Numbered from the stretch's first letter, positions 10,795 to 23,087 are shown. The stretch is DNA of 64,000 nt from Golubevia sp. BC0850 (GCA_012976225.1 JAAVVG010000001.1:1674001-1738000), one strand, 5' to 3'. The notes: generated by a model from the letters alone, not told the origin. A program made the numbers and translations.

Positions 10795-12885
10795 TCACAA
10801 CCCCTCCTGCAGTTCACCCTCAACTTTCCTCCTCCTCTCCTGCTCCTCTCTCATAGATTCTCTCCATTTCCTCTCCCAAACGCTTTCCACATCCCATCTA
10901 ACTCTAGCCTCTTTAGTCATAACATGAACCACACACCAACCAGCATCAATCAAACACCATTCTCCATCCCCTCTTGCTTTTGGAGAAGATTTGGAATAGG
11001 ATTTCTTAATTTCACTGGCACTTGAAGATCCAGAGGAGTTACTTGAAGAAGGATCAACTAAACCTTCATAAAAAATCTGAGTCAAAGGTTTTCTAGAACT
11101 AGAAGTAGAAGAAAAAGTTTGAGTTGAAGAGATCTCTTCTTCTTCTTCTAAACTTGAATCTAAATCCAAGTCTTGAGAAACTTCTTTCCTAATCATTTCC
11201 TTTATCCTTTCAATTTCAACTTCTTCTCTAATCTCTTTGAATTCTCCCTTCAATTCGAACTCGTCACTCATTTCTCCCATTTTCGCCTTCCTTCTAATTT
11301 CCTCTTTTCTTTCTTCCAATCTTTCCCTGGCTCTTCGATTTTGTCTTTCTCTAACTCCTTCTGCAATCTCACTCCCATCCTCTTCCAATTGATCTGTCAA
11401 ATCCTCTTCATCTTTCTTTTTCCTCAGCCACTTAGGATCACTCCCAGCTTTCAAAATCCTCCTAACACTTTCACTAGAGATTCCAAATTGTCGACTTAAT
11501 TCCTTTGATCCGAAAACCTTTGGATTGGATTCATGGATCAATCTCAAACCATCTTGAGCTTCTCTAGAAAGGATTTTCTTTGGTTTCCAATTGGTATTGG
11601 AATTCAATCCTTCTCTATCTTGATCTCGATTTTGATCATGATCTTGACTTTCACAAGGTTTGAATTTCTTCAACAATGCTAGTTTCTGAACTTGCCAAGG
11701 TTCAAGGTTTTTTCCGGATCTCCATTCGATTCTAGACATTCCTGGAGGTCTGGGACCTAGGATTTCGAGTTCTGTAAGTGGTTTTGAAGATGACGAAGAA
11801 GAGGCTGATGAAGAGGGAGTTGAAGATGAAGATGAAAGACCTAGACCTAAGAGTTGATCTAATGGATCATCATGGATCGCTGATGGGTAAGAAGAATCTG
11901 AGGAGATTAGTGGAGGTAGATATTTGAGCTGTTGAGAAGGTTAAAAGGAAAAGGGAGGGATGAGCTTCTTCGAAGGACTAGTTACCTCCTGCCCGGCTAT
12001 CCTACTCTCCAACCCCAACAAATACAATATCTGGTCGGAAAGGTTCTTCGGTCTAAAACTCACATGTTCCCCAATATCCTGAGCCACTCTCCGAACAGTT
12101 CCACCTGCACTACCTCTAACTTGAACCACCACAATCCAATCAGTCCAAGCCTCTCCCTCCGAAATAGATCTAGAATCAATAAATCTCAAAGGAATGGATC
12201 GACTTGTAAATTCTCTTTCTTTTCTACCATGTGGTTCTGAAGTTGAAGTTTCCAATTCATCTCCAAATCTTGCATCTGGATCTGATTCCCAATCGAAAGC
12301 TGCTTCTGCCGCTAGACTAGAACTAATCTCTTCTTGTGGAAGTTGTTTTGAAAGAAGGTTTGAAGAACTTGAAGTTAAAAGATGAGTTCTTAGTGAATCT
12401 AATTGATAGGGTAAACTTGGGAGAGTGCTAACTTCTGAATCAAAGGATGGTTGAAGGATTTCTGAAGGCTGGAGTGAAGGAGCTTTGAGTTGAAGTTGAG
12501 AAATGGAAGTTGAAGTTGAAGGTTGAAATTCGTTTGAGAATGAATCGTCCAATTGTATTTCTTCTTCTTCTTGTAAGAACCATGGAGTGGAATTGGAAGA
12601 TGAAGAGGAGGAAGATTCTGCTTCTGTCTGCTGAGGCTGAGGCTGAGTCTGGGTAGAATAGCTGCAGCTGAATAACGAGTTGAAGCTTCCGTTCTTTGTA
12701 GATGCACTTGATGTAGATGCAGAGAAAGGTGAAGGAGTATGGAATCTAGAAGTTGAAGCCCTACCAATCTCACTACTGCTACTACTGCTGCCTATAGATC
12801 TAGTTCCTCCCAGCCTTAGCCTTGCTGAAGAAATAGATGCAGACGCAGATGCAGATGCTCTTCTTAGCAATCTTGAAGAATGCAT
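10795..12885 (-). CDS. Composite mitochondrial protein: RsfS/ATP25-like domain with embedded RRG9/neugrin domain
   Basis: Two exons, 12885-11986 and 11928-10795, joined by a 57-nt intron (GTAACT donor, CAG acceptor) in phase 0, give 677 residues. The N-terminus MHSSRLLRRASASAS with later Arg and Ser is a typical mitochondrial presequence. Exon 1 then has TPWFLQEEEE, LPSLPYQLDSLRTHLL and WIVVVQVRGSAGGTVRR, resembling the N-terminal Iojap/RsfS-type domain of ATP25. Exon 2 has an RRG9/neugrin region: EPWQVQKLALLKKF, then REAQDGLRLIHESNP, then ELSRQFGISSESVRRILK. It ends with GEWCLIDAGWCVVHVMTKEA, which looks like the C-terminal half of an RsfS domain. RsfS acts on the ribosome large subunit and RRG9 is needed for respiratory growth. 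Separate genes are the usual state, as far as I know. Confidence 0.72.
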
Positions 12886-13023
12886 TCTTAGACTTGAGTT
12901 AGAGCCTCGATGCTGATGAATGAAGGTCGAGATGTTCTTTCACTTCTTCCTGTCGCCTTATTAGCCTTATCTCTATCCACTTCTCCTTACCTATCCTCCT
13001 CTTAATTCAATTGGATCTTCAAG
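12886..13023. promoter_or_regulatory. Short bidirectional promoter between mitochondrial composite gene and ASL
   Basis: Only 138 bases separate two divergent start codons (12885 on minus, 13024 on plus), so both promoters and 5' UTRs must share this stretch. It is pyrimidine-rich toward the ASL start. No TATA-like box is evident. Confidence 0.5.
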
Positions 13024-15037
13024 ATGAGCTCTAATCCTCAGCAAACAGAAGAGAAAGATTTCACTAAGCAGAAGCTTTGGGGTGGAAGATTCACTGGTAC
13101 GACCGATCCTATCATGGTCAGTAGTCAGTACACAGAGAAGGGGATGGGAAGATCTTCTATGATTCGCTTTCTTTCTGACTTTTGATTTCCATTTCTTGTT
13201 CACTTTTGCTATTCAATCACTTGTTCACTTTTGCGTCTAGCATGGTGAGTCTCAGCCTGCCTCAATCCCTTCAATCCCTTATCCTTCCCATCTGCCTTTG
13301 CTGACCTTCTCCCTTCTCCCCTCTCCCTCTCCCTCTCTGCCTCTGCAGCCTACAATGAATCACTCTCCTACGATCAAAGAATGTGGTCTCAAGACATCAA
13401 AGGTTCTCAAGCTTACGCACGTGCTTTGATTCAAACAGGAATTCTAACCAAAGAAGAATCCGATTCAATCATTTCAGGTTTATCAAAAGTAGGTGAAGAA
13501 TGGTCTTCAAAAACTTTTCAAATCCAACCAGATGATGAAGACATTCACACAGCCAATGAACGTCGTTTAAAAGAATTGATAGGTCCAGTGGCAGGGAAAC
13601 TTCATACAGGAAGATCTAGAAATGATCAAGTAGCAACAGATATGAGATTATGGTTAATGGATCAAGTTGATGAGATTCAACAACTTTTGTCTTCCTTATT
13701 GAAAGTTTTAACTTCAAGATCTAAACATGAAATCGAAGTTTTAATGCCAGGTTATACTCATTTACAAAGAGCTCAACCTATTAGATGGTCACATTTCCTT
13801 TTATCTCATGCCAGTTTTTTAACTCAAGATTTAGAAAGACTCAGAGATTTAAAGAAAAGGATTGGCATTTTACCTTTGGGAAGTGGACCTTTAGCTGGAA
13901 ATCCTTTCAAAGGTTTGGATAGAGAAGCTATTGCTAAAGATCTGGGTTTCAGAGTGGTGGGAATGAATTCAATGCATAGCGTTTCTGATAGAGATTTCGT
14001 TGTGGAATTCTTAATGTGGAGTAGTCTTTTCATGATTCATGTCAGTAGAATGGCAGAAGATTTGATTATTTATAGTACCGCTGAATTTGGATTTGTCACT
14101 CTTAGTGATGCTTATAGGTGAGTGATGAGAGGAGAGAGAAATTGGGAAGAAAGGGAGTCAAGTCAAGTGAGGAGGCTGATGTTTCAATCAGGTTGGACTT
14201 GATAAAATGATCAAGTTTAAAGGGGTTCAGAAGTCAAGGCTTTCTATCGAAAGAGAATAGAGAGAACTTCCTTGAGGGACCCAGAGAATTCTCCATCATC
14301 CCTTTTTTATCACCCACTCCCAAACCTCTAACCTCTAATTTTCCCTTCCCATAAACTCTCCCTCCTCTCCTCTCTAAGTACCGGCTCATCCATTATGCCA
14401 CAAAAAAAGAACCCAGATTCTCTGGAACTTCTTCGTGGAAAATCCGGTAGAGTCTTCGGTCAAATGTCAGGTTTCATGATGTCTTTCAAAGGGATCCCAT
14501 CAACTTACAACAAAGATTTACAAGAAGATAAGGAACCTCTTTTCGATTGCGTTGATACTATTCAAGCTTCTATCAAGATTGCAACTGGAGTGGTTTCAAC
14601 TATGAACATTCATGAGGAGAAAATGAAAAACGCTTTGACTCCTGATATGTTGGCTACTGATTTGGCTGACTATTTGGTCAGGAAAGGAGTGAGTACTAAA
14701 ACAACACTGAAACGATTGATTGAGATTCACAATTGAATCTTTGATTTGCATTGGATGTGGTGCTGACTTTTTCGTGTTGTTGCTTTATCAGGTTCCTTTC
14801 CGTGAGACTCATCACATCTCAGGTTCAGCTGTTCGTCTCTCTGAAGAGAAAGGTTGTCTTTTATCGGATCTGACTTTGGAGGAATTGAAGAAATTATCTC
14901 CTAAATTCGAGGAAGATGTCGAGAAGGTTTGGTTGATGGAAGAAAGTGTTGAGAGAAGAGATGCTATTGGTGGAACTAGTAGGAGAGCTGTTTTGGAACA
15001 GTGTGAGAGAATTGAGAAAGAAATTGCAGGTCAATGA
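13024..15037 (+). CDS. ARG4: Argininosuccinate lyase
   Basis: Five exons (13024-13116, 13241-13244, 13349-14117, 14379-14688, 14792-15037) give 473 residues, close to the family's usual 460-470. The enzyme splits argininosuccinate into arginine and fumarate, the last step of arginine synthesis. Landmarks: [13 protein letters not shown] at the N-terminus, [33 protein letters not shown], and the catalytic loop [17 protein letters not shown], assembled across the third intron. Exon 2 is only CATG, flanked by TCTAG and GTGAGT; it restores [19 protein letters not shown] single intron with a GTAGTC donor would give DPIM-VT-YNESL instead, so the micro-exon is probable, not certain. The intron in the C-terminal half falls in [12 protein letters not shown]. 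Confidence 0.96.
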
Positions 15038-15606
15038 GAGAAGTTAGTAGGTGGGGAGTCACAGTCGTAAGGGGATTGGAAAGGTAGGGAGGGTTGGATC
15101 CAGTGGCTTCAAGCTTTCGTCGTCTTGATCGATTCATCAAGAGTCAATGCACTACTTTTTCTCCTAATTTAGATTCATAGAAAAGTAATCCAAACGTTCT
15201 CCTGTCAAGATCGAAGCTTGCGATTTTAGAGCAGTCCTTTTCACTCGATTAGCTTTTCAAATACGAGAAAGTCTTATCTCAGGTTGAAATCCAAAGTCTT
15301 GTGTAGTCACGGTGTCAGTCTCTGAGCTCACAATAAACTTTGGTCAGGAAGAGTCTGTTCGCAAGAAGGACTATAGAATTGTCCATTTAATTTCGAGACA
15401 GAAGAAAAGGGATACAATTTCTAGGACAGGACAGACAGCAAGAAATCAGAGTCGCCTAAGCAGATACTCAAACCAGAACCAGAACTTAATCCTCGAATCC
15501 CATCTCATCTCGGGTTTTTCGTCGCTTCCTTTCTTCCAATCTTGATCTCTAAAAGCTGTTACCGTACTTGTTTCTCTCCGATTTCCTCAGTGACCTCCCC
15601 CACCTC
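15038..15606. other. Convergent intergenic region, about 0.57 kb
   Basis: Holds the 3' UTR sides of ASL (+) and the F-box/LRR gene (-). Short plus-strand open frames here are not supported by any motif. Confidence 0.45.
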
Positions 15607-17872
15607 TCATCTCTTAGGTTGCTCTATTCCATTATCTTGTTGCTTCTCTTGCAGAAAATTTTGGAACCAGTTCTTACTGGAGATATTTGGCATGACACAG
15701 GACCTGAAGAACTGATCAGACTGAGGACAGCCGAAATTACTGAGCCACTCCAGATTTGGTAGGTAGATCGAGTCTCCATTCCTTTCGGTGTTGATTAGAC
15801 CCTCCCCCAGATGAATCTTCTTCAAGGAAGTAGAGTTTGCTCTGATTGTTTGAATCGCTCCACTTAGCTCTGCAAAAGTCGATTTGTTTCCATCTATATA
15901 GTCCACAGTCAATGTTTCCAGCTTTCCGAACTCGATTCCAGAGAAGAAGTTGAAAGTGAGAGGACCGGCTCTGAGAGTTGAACTTTTGAGACTTGGGAAG
16001 CTTCGAATCGGAGGCATATCTTTTTGACTGAGAGTAGTATCTGTAGGATTTGGATAACCGGGAGCAGAGGATATGTAGTCTTTATTAAAAGTGATTTCTT
16101 CTACTTGTTGACTAGAGGAGGCTAGAATCTTGAGGGATCTTTGCAACAGAGTCGCTTCTTTTGACCAAAGCGCTAATGCTTTTAGATTTGGAGCAATACA
16201 CTTGCCTGAAACTTGTGCTAGTCCCTCCGAGGAGCCTGTAACTTCGAGAGCGCTCAGCTTTGGAAGAAGGATCGAATTCTTGTCTATCATATTTGAAGTT
16301 TCCAGCTTAGTCTCTGCTCCATCATTTGCATTAACGCTCAGCTTCTGTAAAGAGCTGCTACAACATTCTAAGAGAGAATACAAGCTGTTGATTACCACTG
16401 ATCTCTCTTCCCTCCGTTCCAAACGCGCTCCGCTGTCTCCTTCAATTAAGCTGAGCTCCGAGTAGTTTCCCCTTAAGTAGACTGCGAGCTCCTTCAGGCA
16501 TGGTAGTGAAGCTTTGTCAAACATCTGGAGAGCCAGAAGATGAGCAGAGTCGAGTCTGAGCCAATTGAGGATCGGGAGCGAGATTCTGCTTGAGACTGAA
16601 TTGTGAGGTTTCATCACAGATACTGAACCGAGCATAAACCGTTCTAAACCAGGATTGGATTGTAAGATGGGATCAAAAGAGGCAGCACGAAACTTCGGAA
16701 GGGCTTCCTCACTAGGAGTGTCTGTACAGAAAATGAAATCCGAGAGATTTGTTCCCACCCACTTGATAAAAGAAGATCCCAAATTTAGGGTTGCTCCACC
16801 TTTGAGGTGCAATAACAATTGCTTGAGATGAGAAGTCGGAGCATCTCTTGGGAAATCTAGTTCTTCCGCCCCTGTCCCCAAGGAAGGTTGAAGAACAGAA
16901 AGATTTGAGCAAGAGACCGCTAAATCTAGAGCTGCTTGCGGAATCCAACCTCCTCTTCCGTCGAATATGAACTGTTGCAGGATAGACCTTGATTCGCAAA
17001 TCTCTTCGAATAACCCTTTGAATTCCAATAAACGCTCTTCAGATATTTCTTCGGACTCTAACTTGCATATAAATGGGCTGGACTTGGTGTTGATTTTCTT
17101 CAAGCCATCTCCACAGAACTTGCGGACGATTTGGAGGAGCTCGAGATATTCGACAGCTTGGAACCTGAGATAAGCAAGACCTGGGAGTAAACTGAAACCA
17201 GAAAGACCTGGGAGTAGGAATCCTTCCTTTTTCCTGATGACGAACCTTCTTGAACCTTCCACCGATGAGTCACCTGCTTCCAGGGTGATTGGAAAGGGGG
17301 CATCGAACTCCAACTCTCCTAGGTAGTCCATCATCGGATCCAGATAAGTAACGCAACCACTGATGAGAGTCCAACTGAACTCAACAGAGAGTGAATTGAA
17401 TTGTTCTGAATATGTTCTTCTCGCAACCTGGAGTAAGTGTTGAAATCGAAAGAGGCATTGATGGAGAGCTTGTGGAGTCTACCTTTGGTTCCAAGGGAGA
17501 TACTGGTTAGAACAGCGATGTAACTCGGTAGAGCGAACCCAACATCTCTCCGTACGATAAATGTTGAAAGCCTTCTGATTCACTTGCTGGAAAAAAACTA
17601 TCTGAGAAGAATTTACTTAGATCTAGATGAACTTCGTTTCGAGGTTGATCAGAAAGTGAAGCCAGACGATTAACCAACTTGATCAAATCTACTTCGGTTA
17701 ATGGGATCTTCAAACCTGTTAAATCTAATATTCTATTGATAGTTGTACTTCTGACAATGTCACTTCTCCATCCACGAGAGACACCTGAAGAAAGAGCGAA
17801 CTGAGGGGTAGAGAGAAGAGAGAACGTCTCGGTAAAGAGTTCTGGAGGAAGTTTCTGATTTGGATCAACCAT
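15607..17872 (-). CDS. F-box/LRR protein, function unknown
   Basis: Exon 1 starts at the ATG at 17872 and begins with a clear F-box: KLPPELFTETFSLLSTPQFA, then SGVSRGWRSDIVRS. The main exon, from about 17430 down to the stop at 15607, encodes roughly 600 residues rich in leucine with repeated LRR-like spacing (LSALEVTGSSEGLAQ, FPSLKSSTLRAG, LETLTVDYIDG). The region between 17430 and 17560 changes frame and I could not fix the exact splice sites; an acceptor at CTCCAG before residues VARRTYSEQF fits in phase 0. Such proteins act as substrate adaptors of SCF ubiquitin ligases, often lineage-specific in fungi. Confidence 0.68.
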
Positions 17873-18204
17873 ATTGTTCTAGTTATTGGAAGCTAAACTA
17901 TAATTGAGGAGATCTATGCGTTGAAGGGTTACAGCAGAAATGAAGAAGTAGAGGATGAGAGGATTTGGAAGGATGGTTTTGAAAAAAAGAGGCAACACTC
18001 GACCATACGTTCGGCGACTTCTCTATTCTGAGCGGGAATTTCCAGTTGCCAACCCAATTAGAAATGAATCCAGATTAGACTGGAAAAAGTTCACCTTGAG
18101 TTCGAAAGGAAGCTCAAGACCTCACGTGAACGACACGGTCTAGAGGAATAAGAGGAAGCTGGGGTCTTTTCCCTTCTTTTCTTTCGTCCCCCTCCTCCTT
18201 CGGA
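17873..18204. promoter_or_regulatory. Divergent promoter region
   Basis: 332 bases between the divergent starts of the F-box/LRR gene (-) and the 751-residue unknown gene (+). There is a CT-rich stretch immediately before the plus-strand ATG, as is common for fungal promoters. Nothing more specific is visible. Confidence 0.4.
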
Positions 18205-20648
18205 ATGAGTGGTCCAATTTCAATGCAGCAAGCGCCTAGCAATCCAGTTTCAGGTGGGACAAAGGCCTCAATTCAAATGCAAGATTACGATTCAGGTGAC
18301 GATGAGGATGCTGAAGGAGAAGATGATCCTTCCGTCTTGGAATCGCAGCCAGACTTTACAAGCACTTCTTTGAATCCTCAACTCCTACAACATGTTCCAA
18401 TTAATTTCGAACACTCAGTATATCCATCTTCCTCTACTCCATCTCAGAACCCTCCAAATGCGTTCCCTTCTTCATCATCTTCTCACAATCTTCGAGCTCA
18501 TTCTTCTTCAAATCCAAGATCCAACCCTAATCCTACTCTAATCCGATCATCGAATGCAACAAATGACCAGAGGCAGGCCAGTTACTCAGAAACTGAAACT
18601 AAACCTCCGATGGAAAGGGATCAGTTGAAGAAAGCTTTTGAGAGGAGAATCAGAGACAAAAATACCACCTCAACTTCAAGAACTGCTTCTAACTCTCCTT
18701 CAAATTCTCATTCTACTAGATCTCCTTCGATCGGAGGAGATACCAATGACCTTTTCACTCCGACTGGGACAGCTACGAGTACTTCAGCTGCTGGTAGACT
18801 TTTGGAGCAGGTCAGGAGGAATGCTAGTAGGAATGCTACTGGAAGTCGGAGTGGTAAGCAGAGAGGGAAAGATCTTAGCGTCGAACAAGTGAGTTTGATT
18901 TCAATAGAATATGATATGAGAGGTTGGATGTATAGGAGAGGAAATGTTGACCAGTCGCTGGTGTGGTGGCGTAGAAATAGTTGAATGGTCACTCTTTTCG
19001 AGTCTCGTATGGATCTCGCTCTGAACCTCACGCTGACCTACAAACTCTCCCAATCTCTTCTCAAAAGCTCGCGGAAAGATTCCTGACTCGAATTCAGTAT
19101 GCCTCGTACAAGCTTTCGAATGGCTGGGTGAGTCTGACTTGGCTCGCTCCTCTTCCTATGTCCTGTGACTGTCTCAGCTGAAACTCTCTCACCTCCATTT
19201 CGACCCCTTCTCCTCAAATCTAGTCCAAGCAAACACTTTCGGAACTCGAAGGTCTACATTTTAAGCGATCTACCAGCAACGGCCTACTATCCTATTCGAC
19301 TCCAACTTCCTCTCGAACAACCCCAACCTTAACTCCAACTTTCTCTTTCAAAGGAAAAGAAAGGGCTCATTCCGAGCTTCTGGAATCTTCGAACTCTTTG
19401 GACATGCCTCTCAATAGAGCTCAGATAGCTCAAATGCTAGCTAGAAGAGGAGTCGCACACACCTCGAGCTCCAGTGGGACTGACTTTGGAAGCTCAACTC
19501 CAGCTAGGAATCAAGCTTATCCATTCAATCCAACACCTCAATCTAACAGCAAAGCATTTGCAAGTGGATCGAATACGTCCGGCTATGAAAACTTTAGAAT
19601 GACGCCGAATAGAGGAGGGGATGGGTGGGAGAGAACAGCTACCGGCTCAATCACAAAGGGGGGAAACGCATATCGAAGCGTAGCTTTAGGTTCTCCTTCT
19701 GTTCTGAATTCCAGCTCAAACTTTATCAGAGACTCTACTGCCAGTACGATTGGAGATCCAGCTCTCAAAGATGTCGATCCAGCAAGTCAAGAGTCATTAG
19801 ATAATTTGGAGACCCCCAAATTAAGCTCTGAACATGCCGCACTATTAGATCGGATGAGTAAAGAAGTTCTTTCTTACAATCACGGTATGCTTTCAAACAG
19901 CAGGAGAGGAGCTGGGATCAAAGCCAAGCATGAAAGGACGAATTCTTTATCTCCAGTTCCACTTATTTCTACAAGTTCTAATTCCAAGATCAACGAGAAA
20001 ACGGACACGAAGCTTTATGAAGATTCTTACAGTCAAAAACCAAACAAGAAAATTAAGCGCGTTGAAGAGAAGAAAGTAGAGAACGTGGCAATTCATGGAA
20101 TTTCTGCCGGAAACAGAAGGAACGAAGGTTTGATCAATAGGATCCAACCTTCAATTGAAACCATTACTCCGAGAGGTATCACCTCGATTGAAAGACCCAG
20201 CTCTAATCTTTTCGGCAACAGCCTTACAAGTCAAACTAGAGTTTCAACTGCCACTTTTACTTCAAATTCTTTACCTAATAGTCCTCAAATCAGAAGCAAT
20301 CAACCTCAATTTGCATCTGCTATCAAGAATTCCAATTATAGCTTAAACCAATCTAGAAACTCTGGATCTCCAACGAAGAACCCAAACCAAAGCGGTAGCC
20401 CATTAGTCACTTCGAAGAATACTCCAGGCGGAACATCTTATTCCGACTTCTGGTCCAGATTCGGAACTGCTGGTAGTAATAATCCTAGTCCCTCAAAGTT
20501 GAACCTTAGTCCTACGAAAGTTGGAAATTCGAATCAAAGGAAATCGACGAACGATGGGATTGGACTTGAAGGAGCTACAAGTAAAGGCGGGAAGAGGGTC
20601 GGATCTGAAAGTTTAGATGAGTCTCATGAGAGGAAAAAAAGGAAGTAG
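18205..20648 (+). CDS. Serine-rich nuclear-type protein, possibly Whi5/Nrm1-like
   Basis: Three exons (18205-18888, 18981-19127, 19224-20648) join in phase 0 to 751 residues. The first 228 residues are acidic then Ser/Asn/Thr-rich. The short conserved-looking core spans exons 1-3: LAERFLTRIQYASYKLSNGW followed by SKQTLSELEGLHFK. This resembles the helical motif of Whi5/Nrm1-type transcriptional repressors (LR.RLRLALYKV...), which bind SBF/MBF at G1/S, but the match is weak. The C-terminal 400 residues are disordered, with basic clusters (NKKIKRVEEKK and a C-terminal ERKKRK) suggesting nuclear localisation. No enzyme motif is seen. Treat the function as unknown. Confidence 0.75.
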
Positions 20649-20819
20649 GGAGATCGTTGTGAGGGAGGAAGGCGAGAAGGATCAAGAGAATGTAGCAAAA
20701 GGAAAAGGGGGGTCTCATCTCTCGCCTTTCAAATCCATTTCAGACTTTCTGCGATTGTATTCACAGAAATGTAATCATATCTCAAGCACAAACGTCATAT
20801 GTCATTCTCCTCTACTAAT

Positions 20820-23087
20820 CTAGTGTTCGCAGAAGTTCCAAGTCTCCTCGAATTTCTCATCCATCATGACGTTGTGATTGGACCTCTCCTTCATCAATTC
20901 TAGGCGAACTGCCAAGGCTTCTTGATGACTCATGAAAGGAATATGCTTCTCCTTCTCAGAACCATTACTTTCTGAAGTTAGCTTTCCTGCCGATTCGGCT
21001 GAAACCAAATTTGTAAAATCGAAGATCAAGTCTTGGATCTCAGAGGACAAGGCCGACAAGCGAGTTCCAGTTTGAGAACGAACCTCCGAGTGGATCCAAG
21101 ACGATTGCTGAGATGGAATATCAATCTTAGAGGGGACTCTGGTATGTGGGTCGATCTGGATGTACGCAGTGGCCAATAGAAGAAGGTGTCAGGTTTGTCA
21201 AAGAAGGGATGATGTCGAGAAAGAGGTCAAGGAAATTAGAGGACTCACGAGGAAGAATACGAGGAATCTTCTGTGACATTTTTTGGTAGGGTCAACAAGT
21301 TTGAAAGAAGACAGCTTGTGTTGCAGTCCATTTGGACTGTAAGAGAGTAAGAAAGAACGAGCCAGCAGAGAAAGTCAGTAAATGTCTGGAGTTGAGCTGC
21401 ATCCTTAAAAACCTCAACTCACAAAGGAACACATGTTCCACTTTCAGTAGGATATTGAGTTAAGATTGCTGATTCTAGCTTCTTCGTTTCTTTGCCCGTA
21501 TATATGTTCCAACTGTGGCGAGTGAAACCAGGAAGAAAACAAGAGGTAAGGTTGAACCAAACCGACGGTAACTGCTTAACTCATACTTCTCAGAGCAATC
21601 TCAGAGGCAGGATCAGAGACAATACTCACATGACCATACTCATCTTGACCGTGTTCCATGACACCGTAGTTCCCAATGTCTTCCCCTACAGCTGCTCTGA
21701 AAGAAAGCGTTGGGGTCGTGACATTGTCATTGTCGAAGTAATAGATTCCAGTGGCGCAGATCTTCTCTCTTCCTGTGCCTGTTGGGGACAAAATTAATGG
21801 TTAGAAAGAAGATTTGGGCTAAGATTAGGTGGCTACTCACCCTCGACGTGCCAACTACCTCCCTCAAACTCTGGCTTCTCCGGAGTCAATTCCACACTAG
21901 CAAGCTTGACGATGACTTGAAGAGTTGTGACTGCTAAACAAGCCCCGGTTTTTGCCGGTGCTTTAAAAGGCTTAACCAATGGTTGAATGAATCTGCGAGT
22001 GTTTCCCCACTCTTGCTCTCTGATAGCAAACTCTTGATATTCTTCGTTGTCTTTCTGGTCGGGCTTGGGAGGGTCGTACTTCCAGCTGTCTTTCACTTGC
22101 TCCAGACTTGGCTTGAGAGGACTCTCCAAGAGCACTTTCTCGAACAAGGGAATAAACTGATTTAAGAGATTTTCGAGTACTGGATAGAAGCTTTTGCTTG
22201 ACTCGTTCTCCGGGTTCAAATTGTTAGTGTAGGAAGCAAACTTTACCCTATTCTTTGATCGGACCTCTACATCCCTTTGCTCAACGGTGAAGTCAGTTGG
22301 AATCCGTTGGAACTTGATTTTCATCTCCTTCGGCTCCCACATCCAGTTTTCTCCTTTCTCTTGTGAGGTAGTGGCATCTGATGGCTTTGCCGATTGCCTT
22401 TCTTCAAGCGATTTCTGGAGAGTGCTGGATTTGTCTTTAAGAGTCTCAAGTGTTGTAGCATCTTGAGTTAAAGATGGCGACAGTACGGGAGTTCTCCCTT
22501 GAACGAAAGGATAAAGGGATGGATGGATCAAGTTGAGGACCTTGCCGTCAATTCCTGGATGGTAGTCTCGATCCTTTGGAGGAATGAAATCTAGAAAAGT
22601 GTTGAATCCCTATAATGTTCTTTCTTTAAAGCAGATGAGATTAGATTTGGAGACTCGAAGACCCCATGAGAAGCAGTGAATTTGATGCGAGACTCTCTGA
22701 AGCACCGGATATTTTCGGTTGCTTCCCAACCAAGTTTTGCAATCATCCATTCTGCTAGCTCTGGACTGAAACCGTGCTCTTCAATAGCTTCGTTCTGTTT
22801 GGGAAGAGGCCGAAAGTCTGGCGATTAGCGCTTGACTCACAAGGGTGACACCATCGAGACTCGCTTTCCATTTCGTTGCGACCTCATCTCACATGACTTT
22901 CTTTCTCCAAGAGTCCTTGGACCTAAGAGATGCACAAGCAGACCATGCTTTCAGCTCTTCGAGAGAGAAAGGGCTATCGAGAGACTAGGGGAGAAATCTT
23001 GTCGACAATGGAATCGTCTGTAGTTCGTCAGAAGCTTGATCAACTTACGAAGTCAAAGGTTGGAATGGTAAAGTATCTTTTCGACAT
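20820..23087 (-). pseudogene. DUF4246-family gene with nonsense codon and frameshifts
   Basis: At least eight exons can be read from the ATG at 23087 (MSKRYFTIPTF) to the stop at 20820. They follow the fungal DUF4246 family throughout: SLEELKAWSACASLRSK; DEVATKWKASL; DRDYHPGIDGKVLNLIHPSL; GGSWHVEG joined to GTGREKICATGIYYFDNDN; FPNGLQHKLSSFKLVDPTKK; IDPHTRVPSKIDIPSQQ; and the C-terminal HQEALAVRLELMKERS. Three lesions are seen: TGA at 22889-22891 in the N-terminal domain, a one-base loss near 22608 (in a GGG run before residues FNTFLDFIPPK), and a one-base gain near 21450. The introns themselves keep good sites. The biochemical role of DUF4246 is unknown to me. Decay looks recent; base-calling errors cannot be excluded. 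Confidence 0.75.

Noticed and set aside
20820-23087. Mobile element or biosynthetic cluster explanation for the DUF4246 region
   Set aside because: No terminal repeats, transposase or neighbouring secondary-metabolite genes; the neighbours are unrelated housekeeping genes.
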